DNA from: Clostridia bacterium
Lineage (GTDB): Bacteria > Bacillota > Clostridia > Lachnospirales > CAG-274
Assembly (NCBI GenBank): GCA_030524425.1
Contig: JAUNGN010000002.1
Span: 1-64,000 of the forward strand
Direction: 5' to 3'
Length of the DNA stretch: 64,000 nt
Part shown: positions 16,040 to 23,917 of the stretch, piece by piece
Layout: every line of letters starts with the position of its first letter
How positions within the stretch are numbered: the stretch's first letter is position 1
Position numbers and translations under genes: made by a program
Notes under the pieces: generated by a model
Databases searched by the model: none
What the model was told of the DNA's origin: nothing
What the model saw: only the letters and a program-made list of their open reading frames with translations

Positions 16040-17152
16040 TTAATTACAAATAGTTAATTCTGTAGCCTTGTCAAATACATGAATTCTATTTACATCCAAT
16101 GCAACCTTAATATTGTCGCCAACCTTAGCAGTACTTCTTGAATCAACTCTTGCAGTAACATTCTGACCTGCAATAACCAAGAATAAGTTAGTTTCAGCAC
16201 CAAGCAACTCAGTAACTTCAACATTGGCATTAACAATACTTTCAGCAGAAGTACTTAAGAATATATCCTCATCATGTACATCTTCAGGTCTGATACCGAT
16301 AATAACTTCCTTACCTACATATCCGCCATCAATTAAAGCCTTAGTCTTATGCTCAGGTAACTTAATAGCATATTCGCCAAAGTTTACTGTTACATCAGAG
16401 CCGTTTTTAGCTACAGCAGCGTTAATAAAGTTCATCTGAGGAGAACCGATGAAACCTGCTACGAATAAGTTTTCAGGCTTGTTGTAAAGATTCTGAGGAG
16501 TATCAACCTGCTGAATAACACCGTCTTTTAAAACTACGATACGAGTACCAAGAGTCATAGCCTCTGTCTGGTCATGTGTAACGTAAATAAAAGTAGTCTG
16601 TAATCTCTGATGAAGCTTTGAAATCTCACTTCTCATCTGTACTCTTAACTTAGCATCAAGGTTAGAAAGAGGCTCATCCATAAGGAATACCTTAGGAGAA
16701 CGCACAATAGCACGACCCATTGCAACTCTCTGTCTCTGACCACCTGAAAGAGCCTTAGGCTTTCTGTCCAATAAATGATCAATATCAAGAATCTTAGCAG
16801 CTTCTCTTACCTTTTTATCAATTTCAGCCTTAGGAACCTTTCTAAGCTTAAGAGCAAATGCCATATTATCATAAACAGTCATGTGCGGATAAAGAGCATA
16901 GTTCTGGAAAACCATTGCAATATCTCTGTTCTTAGGGTCAACAGTATTACAAAGCTTATCACCAATCCATAACTCACCGCTTGAAATATCCTCAAGACCT
17001 GCAATCATTCTAAGTGTAGTAGACTTACCGCATCCGGAAGGACCAACGAAAATGATGAATTCCTTATCGGCAATATCAAGATTAAAATTTTTTACAGCTA
17101 CAAATCCGTTAGGATACTTCTTAACAATATTCTTTAACTTAAGTTCTGCCAT
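16040..17152 (-). CDS. msmX: Sugar ABC transporter ATPase (MsmX/UgpC-like)
   Basis: The 370-residue ATP-binding subunit powers carbohydrate import and is probably shared by several sugar transporters, as known for MsmX. Visible are Walker A GPSGCGKST near residue 37, signature LSGGQRQRV near 135, Walker B VFLMDEPLSNLD and the H-loop YVTHDQTEAM. A C-terminal OB/TOBE-type regulatory domain covers about residues 235-370. The start at 17152 follows AAGGAGG; an upstream ATG at 17191 is less likely. No permease or binding-protein gene is adjacent, which supports a multi-system role, for example pectin-derived oligosaccharides (inference). Confidence 0.85.
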   Translation of the reverse strand: MAELKLKNIVKKYPNGFVAVKNFNLDIADKEFIIFVGPSGCGKSTTLRMIAGLEDISSGELWIGDKLCNTVDPKNRDIAMVFQNYALYPHMTVYDNMAFALKLRKVPKAEIDKKVREAAKILDIDHLLDRKPKALSGGQRQRVAMGRAIVRSPKVFLMDEPLSNLDAKLRVQMRSEISKLHQRLQTTFIYVTHDQTEAMTLGTRIVVLKDGVIQQVDTPQNLYNKPENLFVAGFIGSPQMNFINAAVAKNGSDVTVNFGEYAIKLPEHKTKALIDGGYVGKEVIIGIRPEDVHDEDIFLSTSAESIVNANVEVTELLGAETNLFLVIAGQNVTARVDSRSTAKVGDNIKVALDVNRIHVFDKATELTICN

Positions 17153-17500
17153 TATTTTATTCCTCCTTATTTTGGACTGTTGTGTCCTCACATCTTGATA
17201 TTATAATAAACTATTTTCATAAAACTCTCTATATTATATTTACACAAATTAACAAAAATATTTTTATGCAATTCGCCAATTTAAATTAATCTTTTGTTTA
17301 AATTTATAAATTTCACTGCATTTTAATACAATTTTTATAATGAAAAAGCTTTAAAATAGGTAATATTAAACAAATTCTTTAATAAAAAGTAAACTTTACC
17401 AACATTCAATAAAAAAAAGTACATAATTTTGTACACTAAATACATTGAATTAATTATTTTTTGTTATAAACAGGGCAATTTTATTTTAATAAACTTAATA
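17153..17500. other. AT-rich intergenic stretch with a likely -10 box
   Basis: A TATAAT box on the minus strand (17200-17205) is well placed to start the ABC ATPase transcript, but no good -35 box accompanies it. Upstream are only A/T runs. I see no RNA gene or repeat. Confidence 0.4.
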
Positions 17501-17974
17501 TCATAAATCAAATTCTCCCTGTTTTTTAAGTTCCTGATAGATTTTTTCAAGAGCAGCATTATGCCACCTTTGACAATGTCTTTTGCACATTTCAAAGGGT
17601 AAATTAACAGGCATAAGATCCCATGAAATATTTTTAACATACCTTGCCCTTAAAATATATTGTTCTACATATGAAAATCCATCTACAATATCATCAATTT
17701 TCTTTTTGCTTTCCATATTGGACTTTATAAGTCTGTTAAGTTTTTCAATTCTGCCTTCGCAAAGCCTTACATTTTTTTCAAAGGCCTCCTCGACGGGCCG
17801 TCTTATTCTGTTGCTTTTAGGCATGCCATCAATGCATACCGATTTAATATCCGTCATATTGCGATACATTATTTTTATATCTTCCAGTTCACTTTTTTCA
17901 ACAGAAATTATATATTTATAGCTGCCCCATACATAGAGCATATTTTTAATTTTACTTCTTTCATTTTTGGTCAA
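17501..17974 (-). CDS. Phage-type ArpU/RinA-like (DUF1492) regulator
   Basis: The roughly 157-residue protein is helical; its C-terminal segment EQYILRARYVKNISWDLMPV followed by NLPFEMCKRHCQRWHNAALE looks like a sigma-region-4-type helix-turn-helix as in ArpU, RinA and DUF1492 proteins. Those activate late packaging and structural genes in Gram-positive phages. GGAGAGGTGA is well spaced for a TTG start at 17974; a GTG at 17983 overlaps that site and is the alternative. It lies just beyond the ABC gene from the structural cluster, so it may be that cluster's activator. This link is inference. Confidence 0.6.
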   Translation of the reverse strand: MTKNERSKIKNMLYVWGSYKYIISVEKSELEDIKIMYRNMTDIKSVCIDGMPKSNRIRRPVEEAFEKNVRLCEGRIEKLNRLIKSNMESKKKIDDIVDGFSYVEQYILRARYVKNISWDLMPVNLPFEMCKRHCQRWHNAALEKIYQELKKQGEFDL

Positions 17975-18103
17975 TATATTCACCTCTCCATAATACTATA
18001 TATAATTTATAAATTAAGCTATTTTTTACCTATATATATAATAACATTAGAACATTTGTTTGTCAATATTTAGAACAAATTTTCTTATATTTTTATAAAA
18101 AAA

Positions 18104-18129
18104 AGATACCTTTTTGACAAAAGGTATCT
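18104..18129 (-). terminator. Terminator of the serS-DUF896-AI-2E unit
   Basis: The stem AGATACCTTTT/AAAAGGTATCT is followed on the minus strand by a long T run, right after the transporter gene. Confidence 0.85.
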
Positions 18130-18140
18130 AAAAACAACTA

Positions 18141-19301
18141 TTAGTTAATATATTTATCTATATTTATGCAATTTTTAACAATTCTTTTATTAACCCATTT
18201 TCTAAACAATGTGTATAGCACTGAAGAAAGAGGAATAAACAAAAGCATACCTGTTATACCAAATAAATTGCCGCCTATTGTAACTGCAACCAATACCCAT
18301 ATGGAAGGCAAGCCTACGGAATTTCCTACCACATGGGGATAAATTAAGTTTCCTTCTATTTGCTGAATTATAAGAAAAACAGCAATAAATATAAGTGATT
18401 GCAAAGGATTAATCATCAGTATTAAAAGTGCTGAAATAATACATCCTATAAAAGCTCCCACAATAGGTATTAAGGCTGTAAAGGCTATAAGTACACCTAT
18501 CAATAAGCTGTATGGCATACGTAATATTGACAGAACTATAAAAAACATTGTTCCCAGTATACAGGCTTCAAGACACTGACCTGTTACAAAATTTGAAAAG
18601 GTTTTATAGCTTAATTTTGCCACATCCAATACTTTTTCTCCAATTTTTTCAGGAATTACGGAAAACATTATTTTTATAGCCTGCACTGACAATTTTTCTT
18701 TCTGCAAAAGAATATAAAGAGCAAATATAAAGCCTATTATAATATTTACAGTGGTACTGAATATAGTAGAAACTACACCAATTGTAGAATTCAGCATACT
18801 TCCTCCGCTTTTTAAAAAATTACCTACATAATTTAATATTGTTTTCCAATCAATATTTACAAGCCTTTCAATAATATTTACGGCCTCATCACTTTTTATT
18901 ACAGACTGAAAAAATTCTATGGCATCGGGGACAAAGGCATAAATATTATTGCCTATACTGTAAAATGTCTTTACAAGCTGAGGCACTACTATATTTATAA
19001 CAGCTGAAATAACTATAATAACTAATATTATTGATATTATTAAGCTTACAGGCCTTGATACAGACTTTTTAATTTCTTTTTTTATAATTTTTTTATCTTC
19101 AAAAAGCATTTTTTCAATTGCTTTCATAGGTATATTTAAAACAAAAGCAATAACACCGCCGATAATAAAAGGTACGGAAATACTGAATAATATACCAATA
19201 TAACGTAAAATTACATCTATATTCTGAAAAGCAGTATATACAGCCACAGCAAAAACTATAATCAAAAGAGTTTTTACGGTATTATATTTATCAAAATTCA
19301 A
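18141..19301 (-). CDS. AI-2E/PerM family transporter
   Basis: This 386-residue membrane protein has about eight predicted hydrophobic segments in the AI-2E (PerM, UPF0118) layout: two N-terminal helices, a soluble central part (residues about 85-150), then further helices. The conserved ALIPIVGAFIGCIISALL stretch and the following QQIEGNLIYPHVVGNSVGL signature are clear. Family members are exporters or ion exchangers of varied substrate, so the cargo is unknown. Translation begins at TTG behind AGGAGGG. It lies 11 bases after the DUF896 gene and shares a terminator, so it belongs to the serS transcription unit. Confidence 0.85.
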   Translation of the reverse strand: MNFDKYNTVKTLLIIVFAVAVYTAFQNIDVILRYIGILFSISVPFIIGGVIAFVLNIPMKAIEKMLFEDKKIIKKEIKKSVSRPVSLIISIILVIIVISAVINIVVPQLVKTFYSIGNNIYAFVPDAIEFFQSVIKSDEAVNIIERLVNIDWKTILNYVGNFLKSGGSMLNSTIGVVSTIFSTTVNIIIGFIFALYILLQKEKLSVQAIKIMFSVIPEKIGEKVLDVAKLSYKTFSNFVTGQCLEACILGTMFFIVLSILRMPYSLLIGVLIAFTALIPIVGAFIGCIISALLILMINPLQSLIFIAVFLIIQQIEGNLIYPHVVGNSVGLPSIWVLVAVTIGGNLFGITGMLLFIPLSSVLYTLFRKWVNKRIVKNCINIDKYIN

Positions 19302-19312
19302 AATGTACCCTC

Positions 19313-19531
19313 CTAATTATTTTTCTTTCTCTGAATTTTAACTTCATTGCCATTTTCATCAAGAGTATACATATTATCAAGATAATTTTTCTTAAAACCT
19401 TCTTTAAAAAGCTTTATATATTCCTTTCTTAATTCAGCTCTTATTTTTTCCTCCTCAGCCGTAAGACCGATAGTTTTAGCCTTATGAGCAAGGTGATTTA
19501 TGTTTTTTATCAGCTCATCCATTCTACTCAT
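19313..19531 (-). CDS. DUF896 (YnzC/UPF0291) protein
   Basis: The 72-residue protein matches the DUF896 family: RMDELIKNINHLAHKAKTIG followed by LTAEEEKIRAELRKEYI. Family members form small three-helix bundles; the B. subtilis relative is in the SOS regulon, but the function is unsettled. An AAGGAGGT site precedes the ATG. It lies 14 bases downstream of serS. I see no LexA box here, and transcription probably comes from the serS T-box promoter. Confidence 0.85.
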   Translation of the reverse strand: MSRMDELIKNINHLAHKAKTIGLTAEEEKIRAELRKEYIKLFKEGFKKNYLDNMYTLDENGNEVKIQRKKNN

Positions 19532-19545
19532 TATATTAAACCTCC

Positions 19546-20832
19546 TTATTTAGAAGGTGTAATTATAGTTTTGCCGCCCATATATGGCTGCAATGCCTTA
19601 GGAATATTAACTGAACCATCTTCATTCAAATTATTTTCAAGGAAAGCAATTAACATTCTTGGAGGTGCAACGCAGGTATTATTAAGTGTATGAGCAAAAT
19701 ATTTACCCTTTTCACCATGTACTCTTATTTTTAATCTTCTTGCCTGTGCATCGCCTAAATTAGAACAGCTTCCTACCTCAAAATACTTTTTCTGTCTTGG
19801 TGACCATGCTTCAACATCAATAGACTTAACCTTTAAATCAGCTAAATCGCCTGAACAGCACTCAAGAGTTCTTACGGGAATATCAAGAGTTCTAAAGAAA
19901 TCTACAGTATTCTGCCAAAGCTTATTAAACCACATAGGACTATCCTCAGGCTGACAAACTACAATCATTTCCTGCTTTTCAAACTGGTGAATTCTGTAAA
20001 CGCCTCTTTCCTCTATACCATGAGCACCTTTTTCCTTTCTGAAGCAAGGTGAAAAGCTTGTTAATGTCTGAGGCAAATCTTCATCCTTTAAAATAGTATC
20101 AATAAATTTACCAATCATTGAATGCTCGCTTGTACCTATTAAAAACAAGTCCTCACCCTCGATTTTATACATCATTGAATCCATTTCGGCAAATGACATA
20201 ACTCCTGTCACTACATTACTTCTAATCATATAAGGAGGAATACAGTAAGTAAAGCCTCTGTCTATCATAAAATCTCTTGCATAAGCAGTAACAGCAGAAT
20301 GCAGTCTTGCAATATCACCCATTAAATAATAAAAACCATTACCTGCCACCTTTCCTGCAGAATCAAGATCTATACCGTTAAATCTTTTCATAATATCAGT
20401 ATGATAAGGTATTTCAAAATCAGGTACTACAGGTTCACCATATTTTTCAACTTCAACATTTTCACTGTCATCCTTGCCGATAGGCACACTTGGATCAATT
20501 ATATTGGGAATAACCATCATTATTTCAGTTATTTCCTTTTGAAGTGACTGCTCCTGTTCTTCTAAAACAGTAAGTCTTTCACCCTGACTGTTTACTTCGG
20601 CTTTAACAGCCTCAGCCTCATCCTTTTTACCCTGACCCATTAATGCACCTATTTGTTTTGAAAGCTTTTTTCTTTCGGCTCTTAAACTATCGGCCTCCTG
20701 CTGTGCTGCTCTTGCCCTTTTATCAAGTTCAATAACTTTATCAACCAGCTCAATCTTATGGTCCTGAAACTTCTTTTTAATATTTTCCTTTACTGCATCA
20801 GAATTTTCTCTTAAAAACTTAATATCAATCAT
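19546..20832 (-). CDS. serS: Seryl-tRNA synthetase
   Basis: The 428-residue class II synthetase charges tRNA-Ser. Residues about 1-110 form the long antiparallel coiled-coil arm (RARAAQQEADSLRAERKKLS). The catalytic core has motif 2 FRKEKGAHGIEERGVYRIHQ near residue 265 and motif 3 around PPRMLIAFLENN near 395. The GTSEHSMIG stretch is the Thr-Glu active-site region. Length is normal. Motif 3 is preceded by HTLNNTCVAPP, which differs from the commoner HTLNGS form but agrees with a divergent clostridial type. A T-box leader directly upstream shows control by uncharged tRNA. Confidence 0.95.
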   Translation of the reverse strand: MIDIKFLRENSDAVKENIKKKFQDHKIELVDKVIELDKRARAAQQEADSLRAERKKLSKQIGALMGQGKKDEAEAVKAEVNSQGERLTVLEEQEQSLQKEITEIMMVIPNIIDPSVPIGKDDSENVEVEKYGEPVVPDFEIPYHTDIMKRFNGIDLDSAGKVAGNGFYYLMGDIARLHSAVTAYARDFMIDRGFTYCIPPYMIRSNVVTGVMSFAEMDSMMYKIEGEDLFLIGTSEHSMIGKFIDTILKDEDLPQTLTSFSPCFRKEKGAHGIEERGVYRIHQFEKQEMIVVCQPEDSPMWFNKLWQNTVDFFRTLDIPVRTLECCSGDLADLKVKSIDVEAWSPRQKKYFEVGSCSNLGDAQARRLKIRVHGEKGKYFAHTLNNTCVAPPRMLIAFLENNLNEDGSVNIPKALQPYMGGKTIITPSK

Positions 20833-21115
20833 TTCTATTCCTCCGTTAAAATAATAATAAAAAAAATCCCATAGTTTAAACCATGGGACGAATATACCGT
20901 GTTGCCACCCAAATTGTAACCTGTTTAAAACAAGTTACCTCTCTGTAAGCTGTAGAGGGCTTACCCTTCTGATTTTCATCAAAAATACCTGCTATGCTTG
21001 AAAGGTGGAGGGCTAACTTCAACAGTTATCTCGCACCACCCGATAACTCTCTTAATATCTACATTAGCTTAGTCTTTCTCAAAGGTATTATTTACTTATT
21101 TATATTTACTCTATA
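20833..21115 (-). promoter_or_regulatory. T-box riboswitch leader of serS
   Basis: The leader carries the conserved T-box sequence GGGTGGCAACACGG (20897-20910), which pairs with the acceptor end of uncharged tRNA. A terminator at 20868-20887 competes with the antiterminator. The stem I region lies at about 20990-21100 and includes the distal-loop-like GGTGCGAG. A possible serine specifier AGC is at 21012-21014, though it could instead belong to a helix, so the specifier is not firmly assigned. Identity as a serine T-box follows mainly from the downstream gene. Confidence 0.9.
20868..20887 (-). terminator. Conditional terminator of the T-box leader
   Basis: The stem CCCATGG/CTATGGG (with a wobble) is followed by eight T on the minus strand. 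Its 5' side overlaps the region just past the T-box sequence, as needed for the antitermination switch. Confidence 0.85.
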
Positions 21116-21143
21116 ATTATAACACATTTCAAAGTAAATGCAA
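21116..21143 (-). promoter_or_regulatory. Promoter of the serS unit
   Basis: On the minus strand TTGCAT (21138-21143) and TATAAT (21116-21121) are 16 bases apart, placing the transcript start at the beginning of the T-box leader. Confidence 0.7.
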
Positions 21144-21172
21144 GTATTTTTTTATGAAGTGTTGATTAATAT

Positions 21173-21979
21173 TTATAACACAAATTTTTTAATAACTTCC
21201 GCTACTGCACCTTCATTATTACTATTTTCCGTAATGTAATCAGCATATTTTTTAACACCGTTTTCACCATTAATACAGCATACACCTATACCTGCTGAAA
21301 TTATCATTGACAGGTCATTATAGTTATCTCCTATTGCAATAGTATCTTCCATATTAACATTTAATATTTTAGAAAGCTCTTCAATTCCCCTTCCCTTGTC
21401 AATGCCAAGAGGATTAAATTCATATAAATTTACGGCTGAAAAAAAAGTAGTCATTAATTTATCCATTTTCTGATTAAATACTTCTGCTTCAACTTTTTTA
21501 AGTTCTTCATTATCTCCTATTATAATTACCTTAGATACAGGCTGTTCAGCTATTTCTTCAATATTGCTCACAATATTAGTATTTACCATATTTCTTTTAG
21601 CATACATATTTATTCTTTCCGTAGGTTTATCATACCATAAAAGTTCATCTCTGTATGCCATAATATCTACATTGAAATTTCTGCAAAGCTTTATAGCCTT
21701 AAGAGCTAAATCACCCGGAACTAAATGCTCTATTAATTTTTCATTTGTATCAGTTCTGTAAACATAAGCACCATTAAATGCTATTGCATAATTTTTTATC
21801 TTATTAAATCCAAAAATTCTGTTAAAATAATCTATACTCATATTGGAACGACCACTGCATATTACAAATTTGCAATTTTTGTTTATTGCCTTATTTATAT
21901 ATTCCATATTTACAGAAGGAATTTCCTTGTTATCATCCAATAAAGTACCGTCTAAATCACAAAATATTATTTTGTACAC
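21173..21979 (-). CDS. Cof-type HAD hydrolase
   Basis: The 268-residue phosphatase of the HAD superfamily (Cof/YidA group) has the catalytic motif FCDLDGTLLDDN at residues 5-16, a Ser motif VICSGRS near 37-43 and motif IV AIGDNYNDLSMI near 214. The C2-type cap lies between about residues 85 and 190. Such enzymes dephosphorylate sugar phosphates, FMN or PLP; the substrate is not predictable. It starts with GTG behind GGAGGG. It is separated from parB by a terminator and a parS site. Confidence 0.85.
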   Translation of the reverse strand: MYKIIFCDLDGTLLDDNKEIPSVNMEYINKAINKNCKFVICSGRSNMSIDYFNRIFGFNKIKNYAIAFNGAYVYRTDTNEKLIEHLVPGDLALKAIKLCRNFNVDIMAYRDELLWYDKPTERINMYAKRNMVNTNIVSNIEEIAEQPVSKVIIIGDNEELKKVEAEVFNQKMDKLMTTFFSAVNLYEFNPLGIDKGRGIEELSKILNVNMEDTIAIGDNYNDLSMIISAGIGVCCINGENGVKKYADYITENSNNEGAVAEVIKKFVL

Positions 21980-21994
21980 AATTAACCCTCCAAT

Positions 21995-22010
21995 TGTTTC
22001 ACGTGAAACA
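21995..22010. promoter_or_regulatory. parS: parS site 1
   Basis: A perfect TGTTTCACGTGAAACA palindrome, the classical chromosomal parS sequence bound by ParB, lies between parB and the HAD gene. Confidence 0.95.
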
Positions 22011-22019
22011 TTAAAAATT

Positions 22020-22044
22020 CAGCATAGGCAATTTACCTATGCTG
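22020..22044 (-). terminator. Terminator of parA-parB
   Basis: The 9-bp stem CAGCATAGG/CCTATGCTG with a 7-base loop is followed by a T run on the minus strand. Its arms equal the outer arms of the RAYT-associated palindromes found at 50.5 and 55-56 kb. Confidence 0.8.
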
Positions 22045-22050
22045 ATGTAT

Positions 22051-22947
22051 TTAATATATCATTTTTTCCTTTATCATGCCTACTATTCTATCTAAATCAT
22101 CAATAGAAGAATATTCTATTTCTATTTTTCCGTTACCCTTATTTTTATTGTTCTTAATATTAACCTTAGTACCAAATATAGATTTTAATTCATTTGAAAT
22201 TCTAAGACATTCTCTTGCAACTTCAGAATTAACACTAACCTTTTCGGCAGTATTTGTTTCTTCCTTTGGTTTATTTATATTTTCAATGGCTGTCTTAACA
22301 AGTTCTTCAGTTTGTCTTACACTTAAGCCGTCATCAATTATTTTTTCCGCTAAATCAAACTGCAGTTCTTTATCTTCTATACCGAGTAATGTTCTTCCAT
22401 GACCGTTAGAAATTTTACCTTCCTTAACAAAAGTTTGAACTCTCAAATCAAGATTAACCAATCTCATGGCATTTGCAACTGCTGAACGGCTTTTTCCAAC
22501 TTTTTTTGCTATTTCATCCTGACTTAAATTAAATTCTTCACTGAATTTAACATATGTATAAGCTTCTTCCATTGGATTTAAGTCTTCTCTCTGCACATTT
22601 TCTATAAGAGCAGCTTCAAGAGTTTTTAAATCATCATATTCCTTAATAATAACAGGTACCTTTCTTAAGGCAGCCATTCTTGCTGCTCTCCATCTTCTTT
22701 CACCTGCAACTATTTCATAAAACTCTCCTGATTTCTTTACAACCAATGGCTGAATAATGCCTATTTCTTCAATTGAATCTGCTAATTCTCTTAAAGAATT
22801 TTCATCAAAATTAGTTCTTGGCTGATTTTTATTGGGATTTATTTTATTTATATCAACTTCATGTATTTTATTGCCTGATGCTTCTATATCATTAGATGAC
22901 ATTAAAGCACCTAAACCCATACCTAAGCCCTTCTTTGGTGTTGCCAT
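22051..22947 (-). CDS. parB: Chromosome-partitioning protein ParB
   Basis: The 298-residue ParB is a CTPase clamp that loads at parS and spreads to organise the origin region. The N-terminal domain carries the signature GERRWRAARMAALRKVP near residue 82; the central helix-turn-helix includes NLSQDEIAKKVGKSRSAVAN near 135; the C-terminus forms a dimerisation domain. Length is normal. It follows parA with a 4-base gap behind a GGAGG site, and three parS sites flank the pair. The ATG start yields the usual MATPKKGLGMGLGALM beginning. Confidence 0.95.
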   Translation of the reverse strand: MATPKKGLGMGLGALMSSNDIEASGNKIHEVDINKINPNKNQPRTNFDENSLRELADSIEEIGIIQPLVVKKSGEFYEIVAGERRWRAARMAALRKVPVIIKEYDDLKTLEAALIENVQREDLNPMEEAYTYVKFSEEFNLSQDEIAKKVGKSRSAVANAMRLVNLDLRVQTFVKEGKISNGHGRTLLGIEDKELQFDLAEKIIDDGLSVRQTEELVKTAIENINKPKEETNTAEKVSVNSEVARECLRISNELKSIFGTKVNIKNNKNKGNGKIEIEYSSIDDLDRIVGMIKEKMIY

Positions 22948-22951
22948 AACC

Positions 22952-23728
22952 TTATTCCTCCTTAGCTATAATACCTTCTGCAAGTAATTCATATGCTTCT
23001 GCACCTTTATTTTTTCTGTCATAAAGATTAATTGGTAAACCATGACTGGGTGCTTCACTTAATCTTACTGTTCTTGGCACTATACACTTAAATAAATTTG
23101 AACCTAAATAATTGGTAACCTCCTCAACTACCTGCATAGATAAATTAGTTCTCGCATCATACATAGTAAATACTACTCCTTCAATTTCAATAATAGGATT
23201 TAGTTTTTCCTTGACTAAATTGTAGGTATGTAAAAACTGACTAAGTCCTTCTAATGCTAAAAATTCACATTGAAGAGGTATAAGTACGGAATTTGCACAA
23301 GTCATAGCATTTAATGTAAGAATGTTTAATGAAGGAGGACAGTCAATAAGAATATAATTATATTTTTCTCTCAAATTATTATCATCAACTATATTCTTAA
23401 GTATGTATTCTCTTCTGTCAAAATTAATAAGTTCTATTTCTGCACCTGAAAGCTGAATATCAGTTGCCAGCACATCTATTTTAAAATCGTCATAGCTTGT
23501 ACTTTCTACAACGTCATCAAATTCCATATTTCCTGTCAATACATCATAAAAAGTACCTCTTACATTGTTTTTATCAATACCAAGTCCTGTAGTTGTATTA
23601 CCCTGGGGGTCAGAATCAATAACCAGTACACTTCTGTCCATTTCTGCCAAATAAGCTGCCAAATTAATTGTAGTAGTTGTTTTACCTACTCCGCCCTTTT
23701 GGTTAGCTATAGCAATAACCTTACCCAT
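22952..23728 (-). CDS. parA: Chromosome-partitioning ATPase ParA (Soj)
   Basis: The 258-residue deviant Walker ATPase begins MGKVIAIANQKGGVGKTTTT, with the signature lysine of ParA proteins in KGGVGKTT. Further motifs are DSDPQGNTTTG and the switch-type segment YILIDCPPSLN. It works with ParB in origin segregation and, in B. subtilis, controls DnaA. The start at 23728 follows AAAGGAAG; earlier in-frame ATGs lie within parS palindromes and are artefacts. Confidence 0.95.
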   Translation of the reverse strand: MGKVIAIANQKGGVGKTTTTINLAAYLAEMDRSVLVIDSDPQGNTTTGLGIDKNNVRGTFYDVLTGNMEFDDVVESTSYDDFKIDVLATDIQLSGAEIELINFDRREYILKNIVDDNNLREKYNYILIDCPPSLNILTLNAMTCANSVLIPLQCEFLALEGLSQFLHTYNLVKEKLNPIIEIEGVVFTMYDARTNLSMQVVEEVTNYLGSNLFKCIVPRTVRLSEAPSHGLPINLYDRKNKGAEAYELLAEGIIAKEE

Positions 23729-23750
23729 ATATAACTTCCTTTCTATTAAT

Positions 23751-23766
23751 TGTTTCACGTGAAACA
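23751..23766. promoter_or_regulatory. parS: parS site 2
   Basis: A second perfect TGTTTCACGTGAAACA palindrome sits 22 bases upstream of the parA start codon, where ParB binding could also affect parA expression. Confidence 0.95.
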
Positions 23767-23807
23767 TCTTATCCTTATTACACATTAATAATAGTATAAC
23801 ACAAAAT

Positions 23808-23823
23808 TGTTTCACGTGAAACA
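23808..23823. promoter_or_regulatory. parS: parS site 3
   Basis: A third perfect copy lies 41 bases from site 2, so ParB would meet two clustered sites ahead of parA. Confidence 0.95.
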
Positions 23824-23917
23824 TTAAAACAAAAAAATATTACACAAAAATAAGTCGAATTTTTGTGTAACATTTTTACTATTTTAAATATATAATTTTA
23901 AACTAAATTTTATTAAA

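Noticed and set aside
23729-23824. N-terminal extension of ParA containing MFHVKQ twice
   Set aside because: These residues are translations of parS palindromes. The ribosome-binding site and family alignment put the start at 23728.
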